Shown piece after piece: positions 26,215 to 34,677 of a stretch of 64,000 nt of DNA. Positions within the stretch are counted from its first letter, which is position 1; the number at the start of each line of letters is the position of its first letter. This DNA is from Clostridium sp. (GTDB lineage Bacteria > Bacillota > Clostridia > Lachnospirales > Lachnospiraceae): NCBI GenBank assembly GCA_023664605.1, contig JAMPFF010000012.1, positions 1 through 64,000 on the forward strand, read 5' to 3'. The position numbers and the translations under genes are program-made. The notes under the pieces were generated by a model. That model did no database searches and was not told where the DNA came from. It saw only the letters and a program-made list of their open reading frames with translations.

Positions 26215-28020
26215 TTATTTGAAGAACTGTGCTGCCTGCTCTACATAGTCGCCATTGTCAAAAGCAGCTTTCTTCTCATCAATGATTGCCTGGTAACCTG
26301 CAGCAAGGTATTCCTCACATGCAGCCGCATAGTTTGCTTCAAAGTCTGCTTCGGAACCCATGACAATCTTGTCACGAAGCTCTGCATACTTGGTATACAA
26401 AGTATCCTTGTACTCATCATTTGCCGCGATAGATACAGTAAATGAGCAGTCCGGAGATGCCATACCTGCATCATAGCAAGCAAGCTGTCCTTCGTAGTTA
26501 GCCTTAATATCTGCAAAGAACTGGTCAGAATCAGGATAGCCAAGAGGCGTGATTGCCTGAATGTCCTTGTCAACGCTACCCTGGGAAGCGGTAGCTGTTA
26601 CCAGACACCACATATCTACGTTGTTGTTATGACTCATTACTTTATCTGCAGGCTGCTCTTCTACAGGAATAGCCTTAGGAGTGCCATTCTCATCATAGTT
26701 GAAGTTTACACCCTCTTCGCCCCACTGTAATGTGAAGAGAACATCCGGCTGGCTCATCCATTCAAGATACATAGCGAACGCTTTCATCTCATCTTCTGAC
26801 GCCGTAGCAGAGAAACCGATATACTGTCCGAAAATGCTGTTCGGACGGAAACCTGAGCAGGAACCATCTGAATAAGTTACAGGACCCGGATTTACTATGA
26901 TGCCAAGTTTACCGTCAGGATTTGCCTCATAGAACTGGTCTAACGCCTGTACATTATTGGTTGAATAGCATGAATATGTGAAGCTCTTTCCGGATACAAA
27001 ATCACTGATTTGATAATCAGCCGTCTTAGTATTATACTCTTTGTCAATATAGCCTAAATTATACAGCTTGTTGGTCCACTGCAATAATGCTTTCTGTGCA
27101 TCTGTCGGCAGAGCCGGAATATCATAATCACCTGTAGTAGCCCAGAGTTCCTTATCCTGAGGATAGCTTCTGTAAGCGTAGTTCTGGTCTACACCGTTAC
27201 CTTCAATCTTAGTTCCACCAAGGATAGAATCGCCGGTGCTCAGACCAAGTTCATCAATCTTCGCATACATCTCTAACAAATCAGCCGGGTCTGTAGGATA
27301 TTCATCATAACCTGCAGCCTCCACCCAGTCCTTACGGTAGAAAGTTACAGCCTGATAATTGGTCTGTCCATAAGGTCTTACGCCGATTAACAGAACATTC
27401 TCGCCGTTAATCTTGGTAAACTCATCCAAACCGTTCTCTTCCATTGCTGCCCAATAAGTAGGCGCAATCTGCTTGAACCATTCCACATCATACTCCTGCA
27501 GATAACCTTCACTCTGATATAAGGTTAAGTCGGGATAGTCATACTCGAAGCATACGGTCGGAAGAGCCTGTACGGAAGCCCACTGTGCATACATAGCATT
27601 CTCTTCGCCACGGGGAATAACCCAATCTTTGAAGTTTACATCAATGTTATACTTCTCGCCGAACTCCTTCTGAATCCATGCGGTCCAGTAGTTATCGCCC
27701 GCATCCGCTGCGCCGTTCGGCGTAGCGCGCTGATAAACAGGAATATTCAAAGTTACCGTGTTCTCAAAGGGAACAAAACCGTCAATCCCTGCAACTGCCG
27801 CAGTATCCGCCACCGTAGTATCCGCTGCAGGCGCACTGGTATCCGCGCTGCTGGAAGAACTGCTGCTGTCTGTTGTTGTGTTCGCTGTGTCTGTCGTACT
27901 TGACGTGTCTGCGCTGCTGCTTGAATCATCGCCGCTGCTTCCGCAGGCTGTCAAAGTACCTACCGCCATAACGCCCGCAAGCGCTAAAGCAAGTACTTTC
28001 TGAAGACTTTTCTTCTTCAT
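26215..28020 (-). CDS. Sugar ABC transporter substrate-binding lipoprotein
   Basis: A 601-residue lipoprotein. It has a positively charged N-terminus, a hydrophobic stretch and the lipobox LTAC (Cys about 26), then a 50-residue Ser/Thr/Asp/Ala linker and a family-1 extracellular solute-binding fold of the LplA type. It captures a carbohydrate outside the membrane and delivers it to the permeases encoded upstream. Given the neighbours, the ligand is probably a rhamnogalacturonan oligosaccharide. GGAGG precedes the ATG. The gene is last in the transporter operon, 59 bases after the second permease; separate stoichiometry is likely. Confidence 0.93.
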   Translation of the reverse strand: MKKKSLQKVLALALAGVMAVGTLTACGSSGDDSSSSADTSSTTDTANTTTDSSSSSSSADTSAPAADTTVADTAAVAGIDGFVPFENTVTLNIPVYQRATPNGAADAGDNYWTAWIQKEFGEKYNIDVNFKDWVIPRGEENAMYAQWASVQALPTVCFEYDYPDLTLYQSEGYLQEYDVEWFKQIAPTYWAAMEENGLDEFTKINGENVLLIGVRPYGQTNYQAVTFYRKDWVEAAGYDEYPTDPADLLEMYAKIDELGLSTGDSILGGTKIEGNGVDQNYAYRSYPQDKELWATTGDYDIPALPTDAQKALLQWTNKLYNLGYIDKEYNTKTADYQISDFVSGKSFTYSCYSTNNVQALDQFYEANPDGKLGIIVNPGPVTYSDGSCSGFRPNSIFGQYIGFSATASEDEMKAFAMYLEWMSQPDVLFTLQWGEEGVNFNYDENGTPKAIPVEEQPADKVMSHNNNVDMWCLVTATASQGSVDKDIQAITPLGYPDSDQFFADIKANYEGQLACYDAGMASPDCSFTVSIAANDEYKDTLYTKYAELRDKIVMGSEADFEANYAAACEEYLAAGYQAIIDEKKAAFDNGDYVEQAAQFFK

Positions 28021-28079
28021 AAATCTAATCCTCCTTTAAAATTGTGTATAGTTTATAGATACCCGGATATCCGGGAAAA

Positions 28080-29000
28080 CTATCCTTTAACGGCTCCTAC
28101 CATAGCTCCCTTTACAAAGTACTTCTGTAAGAAAGGATAAATGATAATAATAGGAACTGACACGAACATAATACATGCTGCCTGTAAAACCTCCGGCGTT
28201 GTAACATTGGAAGCTCCGCCCGTATCCCCAAGGGATGTTGAAATGGATGCCTCCGCGCCCTGCACAAGCAGAGCCAGTTTATACTGAATCATACGCTTGG
28301 AATCAGACCTGATATAGTACATATGGTCTGCGTATGCATTCCAACGCCCTACTGCATAGAACAGGGAAAGCGTCGCAATAATAGGCTTACTTAACGGCAG
28401 TACAATCTTCGCTAATATCTGGAAGTTCGTAGCTCCATCCAGAAACGCCGATTCCTCAAGGGAATCCGGAATGCTGCTCTGAAGATACGTTTTCATAACG
28501 AGCATATTGTAAGGCGAATAAATCAAGGGCAGAATCAATACCCACATTGAGTCAATCAGTTTCAGGTTATACATCAGGATAAAAGATGGAATCATACCCG
28601 CTGTAAAATACATCGGAACCATCAATACAAATGTGAAAAACCCTTTGCCTTTCAATCTCTTCTTGGAAAGCGGATATGCCGCACAGGTACAGACAATCAT
28701 GCCTAATGCCGTAAAAATCACTGTTACCACTACGCTGTAAATCATGGAACGCACCATGGATTTATCCGCAAAAACCTTGCTGTATGCGCTAAAGTTAATT
28801 TCCTTGGGCCAGAAGATAACTTCTTTCATCATAACCGGCATATCGCCTGAAATGGATTTCACCAAAAGGTGCCAGAACGGAAGGACACAGGTAGCGCATA
28901 AAATGACAAGCACTGCAATAATCAGCACGTCGCTGATATGAAATTTACTAATCGCACGGCTTCCGTCAGAAGCCGTCGCTTCCATATTTTTCTTTGCCAT
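28080..29000 (-). CDS. Carbohydrate ABC transporter permease, LplC/YtcP type
   Basis: A 306-residue inner-membrane protein with six predicted transmembrane segments, including LIIAVLVILCATCVLPFW near residue 30. It has the EAA loop (LEESAFLDGATNFQILAKIVLPLSKPIIATL), which contacts the ATPase. It ends with the family's typical FLQKYFVKGAMVGAVKG. It pairs with the upstream LplB-type permease. No ATPase gene is present, so a shared MsmX-type ATPase elsewhere is expected. The GGGGAG site is close to the ATG and the gap to the preceding gene is 11 bases. Confidence 0.93.
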   Translation of the reverse strand: MAKKNMEATASDGSRAISKFHISDVLIIAVLVILCATCVLPFWHLLVKSISGDMPVMMKEVIFWPKEINFSAYSKVFADKSMVRSMIYSVVVTVIFTALGMIVCTCAAYPLSKKRLKGKGFFTFVLMVPMYFTAGMIPSFILMYNLKLIDSMWVLILPLIYSPYNMLVMKTYLQSSIPDSLEESAFLDGATNFQILAKIVLPLSKPIIATLSLFYAVGRWNAYADHMYYIRSDSKRMIQYKLALLVQGAEASISTSLGDTGGASNVTTPEVLQAACIMFVSVPIIIIYPFLQKYFVKGAMVGAVKG

Positions 29001-29011
29001 ATTCTCCCCTC

Positions 29012-29959
29012 CTATAACAAACCGTCTTCGCCAAGCGCCTTAGCGATTTTATCAGACAACAGAACCAGCACTACGCCGACTAACGACTGGAAGAGACCTA
29101 CAGCGGTACCTTCCGAATATTTACCGGCGCCCATACCTTTTTCATAAATAAAGATAGCAAGCTGATACTGGAAATCCCTGACCTGCGTATTGTCAAAAGC
29201 GGTCAGACGCTCCAGGTTACTGCCCATAACGCGCCCTAAATTCATAATTAACAGCGTAACAATCGTGCTGCGGATGCCCGGCAGCGTAACATGCCACATC
29301 TTCTGCCACTTGTTAGCGCCGTCGATGATACACGCTTCATACAACTCGCCGTTGATACTGGTAATCGCCGCCAGATACAGGATGGTTCCCCAGCCCATGC
29401 CCTGCCATACGCCTACCAGCAGATATGTAACAGCCCAGTGCCATTTCTCATTCAAAAAGGGAATACCCTCTGTAATCGCTCCAATATTCGTCAACACGAT
29501 ATTAACAAGACCCGTGGACGGACGGAACATTGTATAGGCAACAGAACCGATGATTGCCCATGAAAGGAAGTGGGGCAGATAAAGAATGGTCTGCGTCACT
29601 TTTTTAAATTTCATAAAACGTAATTCATTTAACATCAGCGCCAGAATAATAGGCATCGGGAAGCCTACCAGCAAATCCAGTAAGTTAAACACGATGGAGT
29701 TTCTAAGCGACCTGATAAAATCAGAATCCTTAAATATCTTCTGAAATACCTCCATGCCGACCCAATCGCTGCCCGCGAACCCTTTCATCGGCTTGTAATT
29801 CATGAACGCCATACGAAGCCCCGGATACGCCGCATAGTTAAATACCACAACTAAGGCAACCGGAATCAGCAGCATCAAGTATAACTGCCAGTCTCTCTTT
29901 AACGCGCTTTTCCACGTCGTTTTCGTCTTTACGCCAGGCGTAGACTTTGGCTTTGCCAT
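29012..29959 (-). CDS. Carbohydrate ABC transporter permease, LplB type
   Basis: A 315-residue permease beginning KSALKRDWQLYLMLLIPVALVVVFNYAAYPG, with six predicted membrane segments. The EAA loop is near GELYEACIIDGANKWQKMWHVTLPGIRSTI, and the LplB ending is LSDKIAKALGEDGLL. It is the first gene of the importer operon (permease, permease, binding protein), with GGGAGGA before the ATG. It lies 311 bases from the divergent MFS gene. A candidate promoter and a 24-bp palindrome are directly upstream. Confidence 0.93.
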   Translation of the reverse strand: MAKPKSTPGVKTKTTWKSALKRDWQLYLMLLIPVALVVVFNYAAYPGLRMAFMNYKPMKGFAGSDWVGMEVFQKIFKDSDFIRSLRNSIVFNLLDLLVGFPMPIILALMLNELRFMKFKKVTQTILYLPHFLSWAIIGSVAYTMFRPSTGLVNIVLTNIGAITEGIPFLNEKWHWAVTYLLVGVWQGMGWGTILYLAAITSINGELYEACIIDGANKWQKMWHVTLPGIRSTIVTLLIMNLGRVMGSNLERLTAFDNTQVRDFQYQLAIFIYEKGMGAGKYSEGTAVGLFQSLVGVVLVLLSDKIAKALGEDGLL

Positions 29960-29994
29960 AAAATCATCCTCCCTCTTTACTAACGCTTTTTGTT

Positions 29995-30033
29995 GATATT
30001 GTACATTTCTACAATATCGGTGTTCTTATTATA
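29995..30033 (-). promoter_or_regulatory. Candidate promoter and operator of the sugar importer operon
   Basis: On the minus strand a perfect -10 TATAAT (30028-30033) has no convincing -35. Immediately downstream, at about +3 to +26, lies a perfect inverted repeat: arms GATATTGTA (29995-30003) and TACAATATC (30010-30018) around six bases. It could be a repressor operator or a 5' UTR hairpin 36 bases from the permease ATG. No regulator is identified for it. Confidence 0.5.
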
Positions 30034-30100
30034 GGATAAATTGACAAAGCATTCTATTCAATATATCCCTCAAACTATGCAAAAACGACCATTTACAAAA

Positions 30101-30149
30101 GCGCAACCCTGACGGCTTGCGCTCCAAGAATTTACTGTGTAAATTCTTG
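30101..30149. repeat. Two adjacent hairpins in the importer/MFS gap
   Basis: The first has arms GCGCAA and TTGCGC (30101-30106, 30117-30122). The second is a perfect 11-bp inverted repeat, CAAGAATTTAC, three bases, GTAAATTCTTG (30125-30149). A variant of the first recurs just after the MFS gene (31553-31570), and a variant of the second at 35964-35992. Function unknown; they may act as terminators or remnant mobile repeats. Confidence 0.5.
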
Positions 30150-30176
30150 CTGCATTTCCGCTGCGATTGTATTCAT

Positions 30177-30204
30177 TTGCATTACGCATCATTTATGCTA
30201 CAAT
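30177..30204 (+). promoter_or_regulatory. Promoter of the MFS gene
   Basis: TTGCAT (30177-30182), 16 bases, then TACAAT (30199-30204) preceded by TGC, an extended -10. Transcription would start near 30211, giving a leader of about 37 bases before the small leader peptide. Confidence 0.65.
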
Positions 30205-30247
30205 AATAAGGAATTACAAATGATATGAAAAAGGGGAAAGGCGCTCC

Positions 30248-30274
30248 ATGCCGCGCCATATGATAACTCAATGA
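30248..30274 (+). CDS. Eight-codon leader peptide upstream of the MFS gene
   Basis: A short frame encoding MPRHMITQ. It has a strong AAGGGGAAAGG ribosome site seven bases before its ATG. Its TGA stop overlaps the ATG of the transporter gene (ATGA), while that gene has no good ribosome site of its own. Translation of the transporter is therefore likely coupled to the leader. Leader peptides of this size control several antibiotic-efflux and ribosome-protection genes by ribosome stalling. Whether this one senses a drug is inference. Confidence 0.55.
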   Translation: MPRHMITQ

Positions 30275-31548
30275 GTACTGATTTTAAAAAATATATTATT
30301 TTCTGGCTGAGCCAGTCGGTATCGCAGTTAGGGAGCGCGATGACAGGCTTCGCCCTGATTTTATGGGCTTATACGCAGAACCATTCCGCACTGACGGTTT
30401 CTCTGATGTCATTTTGCAGCTATGTTCCTTATATTATTGTCAGCCTGTTTGCGGGAACTTTTGTGGATAATCATAATAAGAAAAAAATCATGCTGGCGGC
30501 GGATACGGGCGCGGCTCTTGCTTCCGTATGCGTCTTACTGCTTTACCTCACAGGCGGACTGCGGATAGGTCATATTTACCTTGTAAACTGCATTATCGGC
30601 TTTATGAACGCTTTCCAGTCCCCCGCCTCGTCCGTTGCCATCGGCAGGATTGTACCTAAGAATAAACTTGCCAACGTCAGCGGGATGAACTCTTTCTCCG
30701 CTAACTTAACATCCGTACTAACGCCCGTGCTTGCCGCATTCCTGTTTGCGCTAGACGGGTTAAGGCTGATTCTGATAATTGATTTTGCAAGCTTTCTTTT
30801 TGCTTTTTTTGTCCTGCTTTTTCTGATTTCCATCCCGGAAACGGAAAAAACGAATGCCAAAAAAGCCTCCCTGTTCGCAGGCTGTAAGGAGGGCTTTGCT
30901 TTCCTACGGGAAAACCGCGGGATTTTTACCATCATACTGACGATGGCGTTATTGAACTTCTTTTCCAGACTGACCTATGAAAATATTCTCTCGCCGATGA
31001 TTCTGTCGCGAAGCGGCGGCGACAGCGTCGCGCTCGATATTGTGAACGCGGTTATGGGAATTGGCGGCATCGTCGGCGGCATTCTGGTATCGGCTGGAAA
31101 ACTTTCCAAAAATAATGTGAAGATGATATATGTATCCGCCGCCGTTTCGTTCCTTTTAGGGGATTTGCTGATGGGGACGGGTCGAAACGTCATCGTCTGG
31201 TCGCTTGCAGGGCTTGCGGCAAGCCTGCCGATTCCCTTTATCAATGCCGGACAGAATGTCATCTTATATCAAAAAGTGCCGGACGAAATACAGGGCAGGG
31301 TTTTTGCCGTGCGCAGCGCCATCCAGTACAGCACCATCCCCGCCGGCATTTTATTGGGCGGTTTTCTTGCCGATTATGTATTCGAGCCATATATGCGCAC
31401 GGACAGTCCCGTTACGGATTTTCTGCATCTGCTGGTCGGAAACGGCGCAGGCAGCGGCATGGCGGTTATGTTCCTATGTACCGGCGTCTGCGGCGCTATA
31501 TTCAGCTGTCTGTCGTACCGCAGCCGGGAAATACAAAAACTTGGATAA
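30271..31548 (+). CDS. MFS efflux transporter, macrolide-efflux-like family
   Basis: A 425-residue membrane protein with about 12 predicted helices of the MFS_3 type. The N-terminus (FKKYIIFWLSQSVSQLGSAMTGFALILW, in parts) and the motif-A-like DNHNKKKIMLAADTGAAL loop resemble MefA-like exporters. The middle loop (about residues 190-215) is basic. Substrates cannot be assigned; related proteins export macrolides or are uncharacterised. It begins at the ATG overlapping the leader-peptide stop. It is a single-gene transcript, convergent with the unknown gene at 31615, sharing a terminator region. Confidence 0.85.
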   Translation: MSTDFKKYIIFWLSQSVSQLGSAMTGFALILWAYTQNHSALTVSLMSFCSYVPYIIVSLFAGTFVDNHNKKKIMLAADTGAALASVCVLLLYLTGGLRIGHIYLVNCIIGFMNAFQSPASSVAIGRIVPKNKLANVSGMNSFSANLTSVLTPVLAAFLFALDGLRLILIIDFASFLFAFFVLLFLISIPETEKTNAKKASLFAGCKEGFAFLRENRGIFTIILTMALLNFFSRLTYENILSPMILSRSGGDSVALDIVNAVMGIGGIVGGILVSAGKLSKNNVKMIYVSAAVSFLLGDLLMGTGRNVIVWSLAGLAASLPIPFINAGQNVILYQKVPDEIQGRVFAVRSAIQYSTIPAGILLGGFLADYVFEPYMRTDSPVTDFLHLLVGNGAGSGMAVMFLCTGVCGAIFSCLSYRSREIQKLG

Positions 31549-31602
31549 AAATGCAACCCCGGCGGCTTGCACGCCACCACGATTACAACAATTTTCGATA
31601 AA

Positions 31603-31627
31603 AAACGGGCGTTATTAACGCCCGTTT
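31603..31627 (-). terminator. Terminator that contains the stop codon of the 143-aa gene
   Basis: An 11-bp stem, AAACGGGCGTT (31603-31613) with AACGCCCGTTT (31617-31627), loop of three. On the minus strand it is followed by a run of T residues. The TAA stop of the unknown gene lies in the loop and arm. A ribosome finishing the gene would melt the hairpin. Confidence 0.75.
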
Positions 31628-32046
31628 ATAAAATGTATCAATTTCTTTACCGCTTCTTCTATGTGTTTGTCGTTCTCCATCGGCAGCGACTCCCGCATTC
31701 CGTTAAGCGCTTTTAAATCCTCATTATCCAATGTGATAACGTGTTCCTGTTCATTGTCCGGTTTCGGAATCGCATATGCGTCCATCTCCTTTTCCAGTTC
31801 ATTTAAGCGGCGCATAATATCGGTAATCTGCACTCTTCCCAAATCCACTGCGTCAAGAAGCTCCCCGTAGATATCTGCTATCTTCTGGCAATCCGGAATA
31901 TCTTCATATATCAGTTCCGGGTCCTCCATGATGCCGGATTCATTACCGTTTCCATAGACATACCTGTTGTCTTTGATATTTCTGTCCAGGAAATTCAATG
32001 TCTGCGTTATCGTACCGCCTTCCACTGTGATAATAAGCTTTGCCAT
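31615..32046 (-). CDS. Uncharacterised 143-aa protein
   Basis: I do not recognise this protein. It is acidic and soluble. The N-terminal strand-rich part (MAKLIITVEGGTITQTLNFLD) is followed by helices, including a charged one (DIMRRLNELEKEMDAYAI), and a C-terminal helix (HIEEAVKKLIHFINGR). There is no signal peptide. A good AAGGAGG site precedes the ATG, and it has its own promoter and terminator, so it is a real monocistronic gene. It lies between an MFS gene and an adenosine-deaminase-like gene, neither of which suggests a role. Confidence 0.75.
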   Translation of the reverse strand: MAKLIITVEGGTITQTLNFLDRNIKDNRYVYGNGNESGIMEDPELIYEDIPDCQKIADIYGELLDAVDLGRVQITDIMRRLNELEKEMDAYAIPKPDNEQEHVITLDNEDLKALNGMRESLPMENDKHIEEAVKKLIHFINGR

Positions 32047-32095
32047 AGCCCGTATCCTCCTTTTACGACATCTTTGTATAAAATTTTGCGCATAT

Positions 32096-32125
32096 ATTCT
32101 AGCACATCTTATACAAAAAATTCAA
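32096..32125 (-). promoter_or_regulatory. Promoter of the 143-aa gene
   Basis: On the minus strand TTGAAT (32120-32125), 18 bases, TAGAAT (32096-32101) with TGC just before the -10. It lies about 50 bases upstream of the start codon. Confidence 0.55.
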
Positions 32126-32168
32126 TATCTTTGCCGGAGGATTTTTAATATTTTTCTCGAATATTTTT

Positions 32169-33896
32169 CTATCCGATAGAAAGTTCAGCGCATATTTCAT
32201 CCACAAAGCGATTCCATTCCCCGTTCAGCGTTTCCATTGCCTCATCATAGGGAAACACGCTCCTTGCTCCATAAGAAAATTTCCGGTAAAGAAAGGCAAT
32301 ATAGACGGACGCCTTAATCGCTTCCAAAGGAAGTTCCATCCCGACATATGCCTCCCAATAGTCATAGGAAAGGCCGCCGTTTCCCAAAAGCAGAGGGTCG
32401 TCATTGGCAATCACGCAGCAAATGCCGTTTTTCATCAATTCATACGCCGAATGATTGCGGATATCATGATAATAATGCAAAAGCTGGTTGCTGATAGGAC
32501 AGATTTCCAGTACCGGCTCGATTAATTTCTCCCGCTCCTCCCCCTCATGATAAGCCGTAATCTCATCCGCCGTCGCCCGGAACAAATTCATATTAAAGCC
32601 ATGCCCGATTCTGTGTCTGGAAACGATTGCCGCGTCCGTTACATTATCATCCGCTTTCCAACAGCTCTCCCCGTCATGCAAAAAGAAGTTGATACGCTTG
32701 ATTCTTTCGCTTTTATCCGGACTCTCATGCCCATAACCCGTACCGAAAGGCTGATAAATAACAGTCTCCACATAAGCCGACGTCGGCTGCCCGCGGTCTT
32801 CCTCGCTTACAAAGTCAAAACCGATAATCCGCTTCGCATATGCAGGATTTTCTTTTAATGTGATTGCCGCGTCCACTTTCATCGAGAGTTTAGCCAGTTC
32901 CGCTTCTTTTGCCGGGTCTAAATCCCTTCTGGCGTTTAAAATAAGCCTGAAAGAAAATGTTTCGGGAACCAGTCCTCTTTGCACCGCCTCTAAACGCGCT
33001 TCTTCCAAAAGAATCAGGAAGCGTTCATCGGGATGGTGCGGGTCTGTCTGCGCCGTCAATTCCTTAAAGTACAAATGCCGGTCAACATGATATTCCTGAT
33101 GCCTGCCTGCATAACTCCAAATTTCGTTTTCCATCTCAGAAGAACAAAATTCCTGAAAACCGCTGCGCATTTCCACATAACCGATATTATCCCCGGCACA
33201 TTCCTTAAAAAAGGCAATATGATATTCCCGGTAAAAATCTTCATTAGTAAAAAGATTATCGATTCTGGCAAAAATATGATTAAATTCCGTCCAGATATCC
33301 ACTGTCTTTTCACTCTCGTCACTGCAGATGGAAAGTTTCCTTTTTAAATTTTCCATTTCCATCTCATTATCCATAATGTGCGCAAAGCTGACAACCTCTA
33401 TATTTTCCGCTCCCCTTAGCTGATATACAAATAAAAGCATACCCTCCAAATATTTCGTCTCCCCCTCTTCGCACCTTGTCACAACCACAATCGGCGGAAA
33501 TTTATCCGGCTCATGCAGCGCTTTGACGCTCCATTCTTTTAACAGCTCCAAATAAGCGTCCGTTGACAACGCCGCCGCGCTATGGACGTGTAAAAGCCCG
33601 CCCTTTGGCATTTTACGGAAAATGCGCCACAACGTATCGCCTTTTTCTTTTATCCATTCTTTGACATGATAAAAAGGGATTGCCGCAGGATAAAGTTCCT
33701 CTCCCCGTATCATTTTTTGCTTCATATCCTCCCGCAGGGCGTCCATGTACTGCTTTAATTTTGCTTCTTTCGGATTGTCTTTCCCGATTTTAATATCTAA
33801 CCGCTTATAAAACCAACGCGCTTCGTTCAGGATGTCGATTGCTTTCTTCTCCCATCCGTATTTTGTTATATCATCTTGATATACGCTGTTTCCCAT
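32169..33896 (-). CDS. ADA2/ADGF-like adenosine deaminase
   Basis: A 575-residue amidohydrolase. The metal-binding HxH is at 103-105 (PKGGLLHVHSAA). Further blocks are FFLHDGES, SRHRIGHGF, LEICPISNQLLHYYHDIRNH and VIANDDPLLLGNGGLSYDYWEA, including the catalytic Glu/His/Asp positions of the family. These blocks and the N-terminal helical extension match the ADA2/ADGF (CECR1) branch better than bacterial Add. It probably converts adenosine or deoxyadenosine to inosine. Unlike animal ADA2 there is no signal peptide. Start: ATG at 33896 with AGGAGG six bases before it. Confidence 0.82.
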   Translation of the reverse strand: MGNSVYQDDITKYGWEKKAIDILNEARWFYKRLDIKIGKDNPKEAKLKQYMDALREDMKQKMIRGEELYPAAIPFYHVKEWIKEKGDTLWRIFRKMPKGGLLHVHSAAALSTDAYLELLKEWSVKALHEPDKFPPIVVVTRCEEGETKYLEGMLLFVYQLRGAENIEVVSFAHIMDNEMEMENLKRKLSICSDESEKTVDIWTEFNHIFARIDNLFTNEDFYREYHIAFFKECAGDNIGYVEMRSGFQEFCSSEMENEIWSYAGRHQEYHVDRHLYFKELTAQTDPHHPDERFLILLEEARLEAVQRGLVPETFSFRLILNARRDLDPAKEAELAKLSMKVDAAITLKENPAYAKRIIGFDFVSEEDRGQPTSAYVETVIYQPFGTGYGHESPDKSERIKRINFFLHDGESCWKADDNVTDAAIVSRHRIGHGFNMNLFRATADEITAYHEGEEREKLIEPVLEICPISNQLLHYYHDIRNHSAYELMKNGICCVIANDDPLLLGNGGLSYDYWEAYVGMELPLEAIKASVYIAFLYRKFSYGARSVFPYDEAMETLNGEWNRFVDEICAELSIG

Positions 33897-33978
33897 ATTC
33901 TTCCTCCTCACCATTTTTTCATAAAAAATACATTAAAAATGCAGGCAGTACAGAATACTGCCCGCATCCTAAACATTT

Positions 33979-34599
33979 TTATGCCGGAATAAAGATTCCG
34001 TTTGCATAGTCATATGTGATTGTCTGCTCGGACACCGAACCCTCGTATGCCACTTCAATCGCATTGCTGAATTCTCTTGTGGTAACGACGCCGTTATCCA
34101 CATCAGCGGCAAGAAATACTTTTAATTTCTCTTTCGGCGCCATAACAGCAGTATGATTGTAAGGAAGCGTGATGACGTTAATCGGATTGCCCATCTGCAG
34201 TTCGTCATTGACTCTTACCGGCTGCGCCAAGCCAAATGACAGATACGGATACATACTCATTTCGTTTCTTACGCCATATTCATTCTTGTTTACGCAATCA
34301 TCTGCTTTCGCATTCTGGAATACCGCGTTTTCAAACTGGTACAGCACATTGTCAACTGCCTGTTCTTCCGATAATTTAGTGATAATCGCGCCGCTTTGCG
34401 TCTCCTGTCTGGATGAATAAAGGAAATAATCCTCTTCCCACTCGATGGTATTTACTTCAAACGGCAGCGTGGATACCCAGATTACGCTCTTTCCTTTATT
34501 TCCCGTAACCTCCTTGGTAATCGCCAGTTTTTCGCCCGACGCATAAATAGCGTTTAAGGCGTCTTTGTCAAACTTTACTATTAACTTATAACTAGACAT
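33979..34599 (-). CDS. Uncharacterised 206-aa beta-rich protein
   Basis: I do not recognise the family. The protein begins SSYKLIVKFDKDALNAIYASGEKLAITK and appears almost all-beta, with alternating hydrophobic strands throughout. It ends in a TITYDYANGIFIPA strand. It has no signal peptide, membrane segment or catalytic motif that I can see. An AAAGGAG site precedes the ATG. A 10-bp-arm palindrome lies 56 bases upstream within the likely promoter. It is flanked by the ADA2-like gene and a tyrosine recombinase gene. The all-beta character could fit a carbohydrate-binding or pore-forming protein, but this is a guess. Confidence 0.7.
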   Translation of the reverse strand: MSSYKLIVKFDKDALNAIYASGEKLAITKEVTGNKGKSVIWVSTLPFEVNTIEWEEDYFLYSSRQETQSGAIITKLSEEQAVDNVLYQFENAVFQNAKADDCVNKNEYGVRNEMSMYPYLSFGLAQPVRVNDELQMGNPINVITLPYNHTAVMAPKEKLKVFLAADVDNGVVTTREFSNAIEVAYEGSVSEQTITYDYANGIFIPA

Positions 34600-34654
34600 T
34601 TTTTGTCTCCTTTCTGATTTTCCTTGTTTTTTTTGACGTCATTTTTGAGCTCAC

Positions 34655-34677
34655 TTACATAATACAATATTATGTAA
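34655..34677 (-). promoter_or_regulatory. Palindromic candidate operator of the 206-aa gene
   Basis: Perfect inverted repeat: TTACATAATA (34655-34664), three bases, TATTATGTAA (34668-34677). On the minus strand it overlaps a -10-like TACATA, about 16 bases after a TTGAAA. A dimeric regulator binding here would block or control the gene. Confidence 0.5.
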
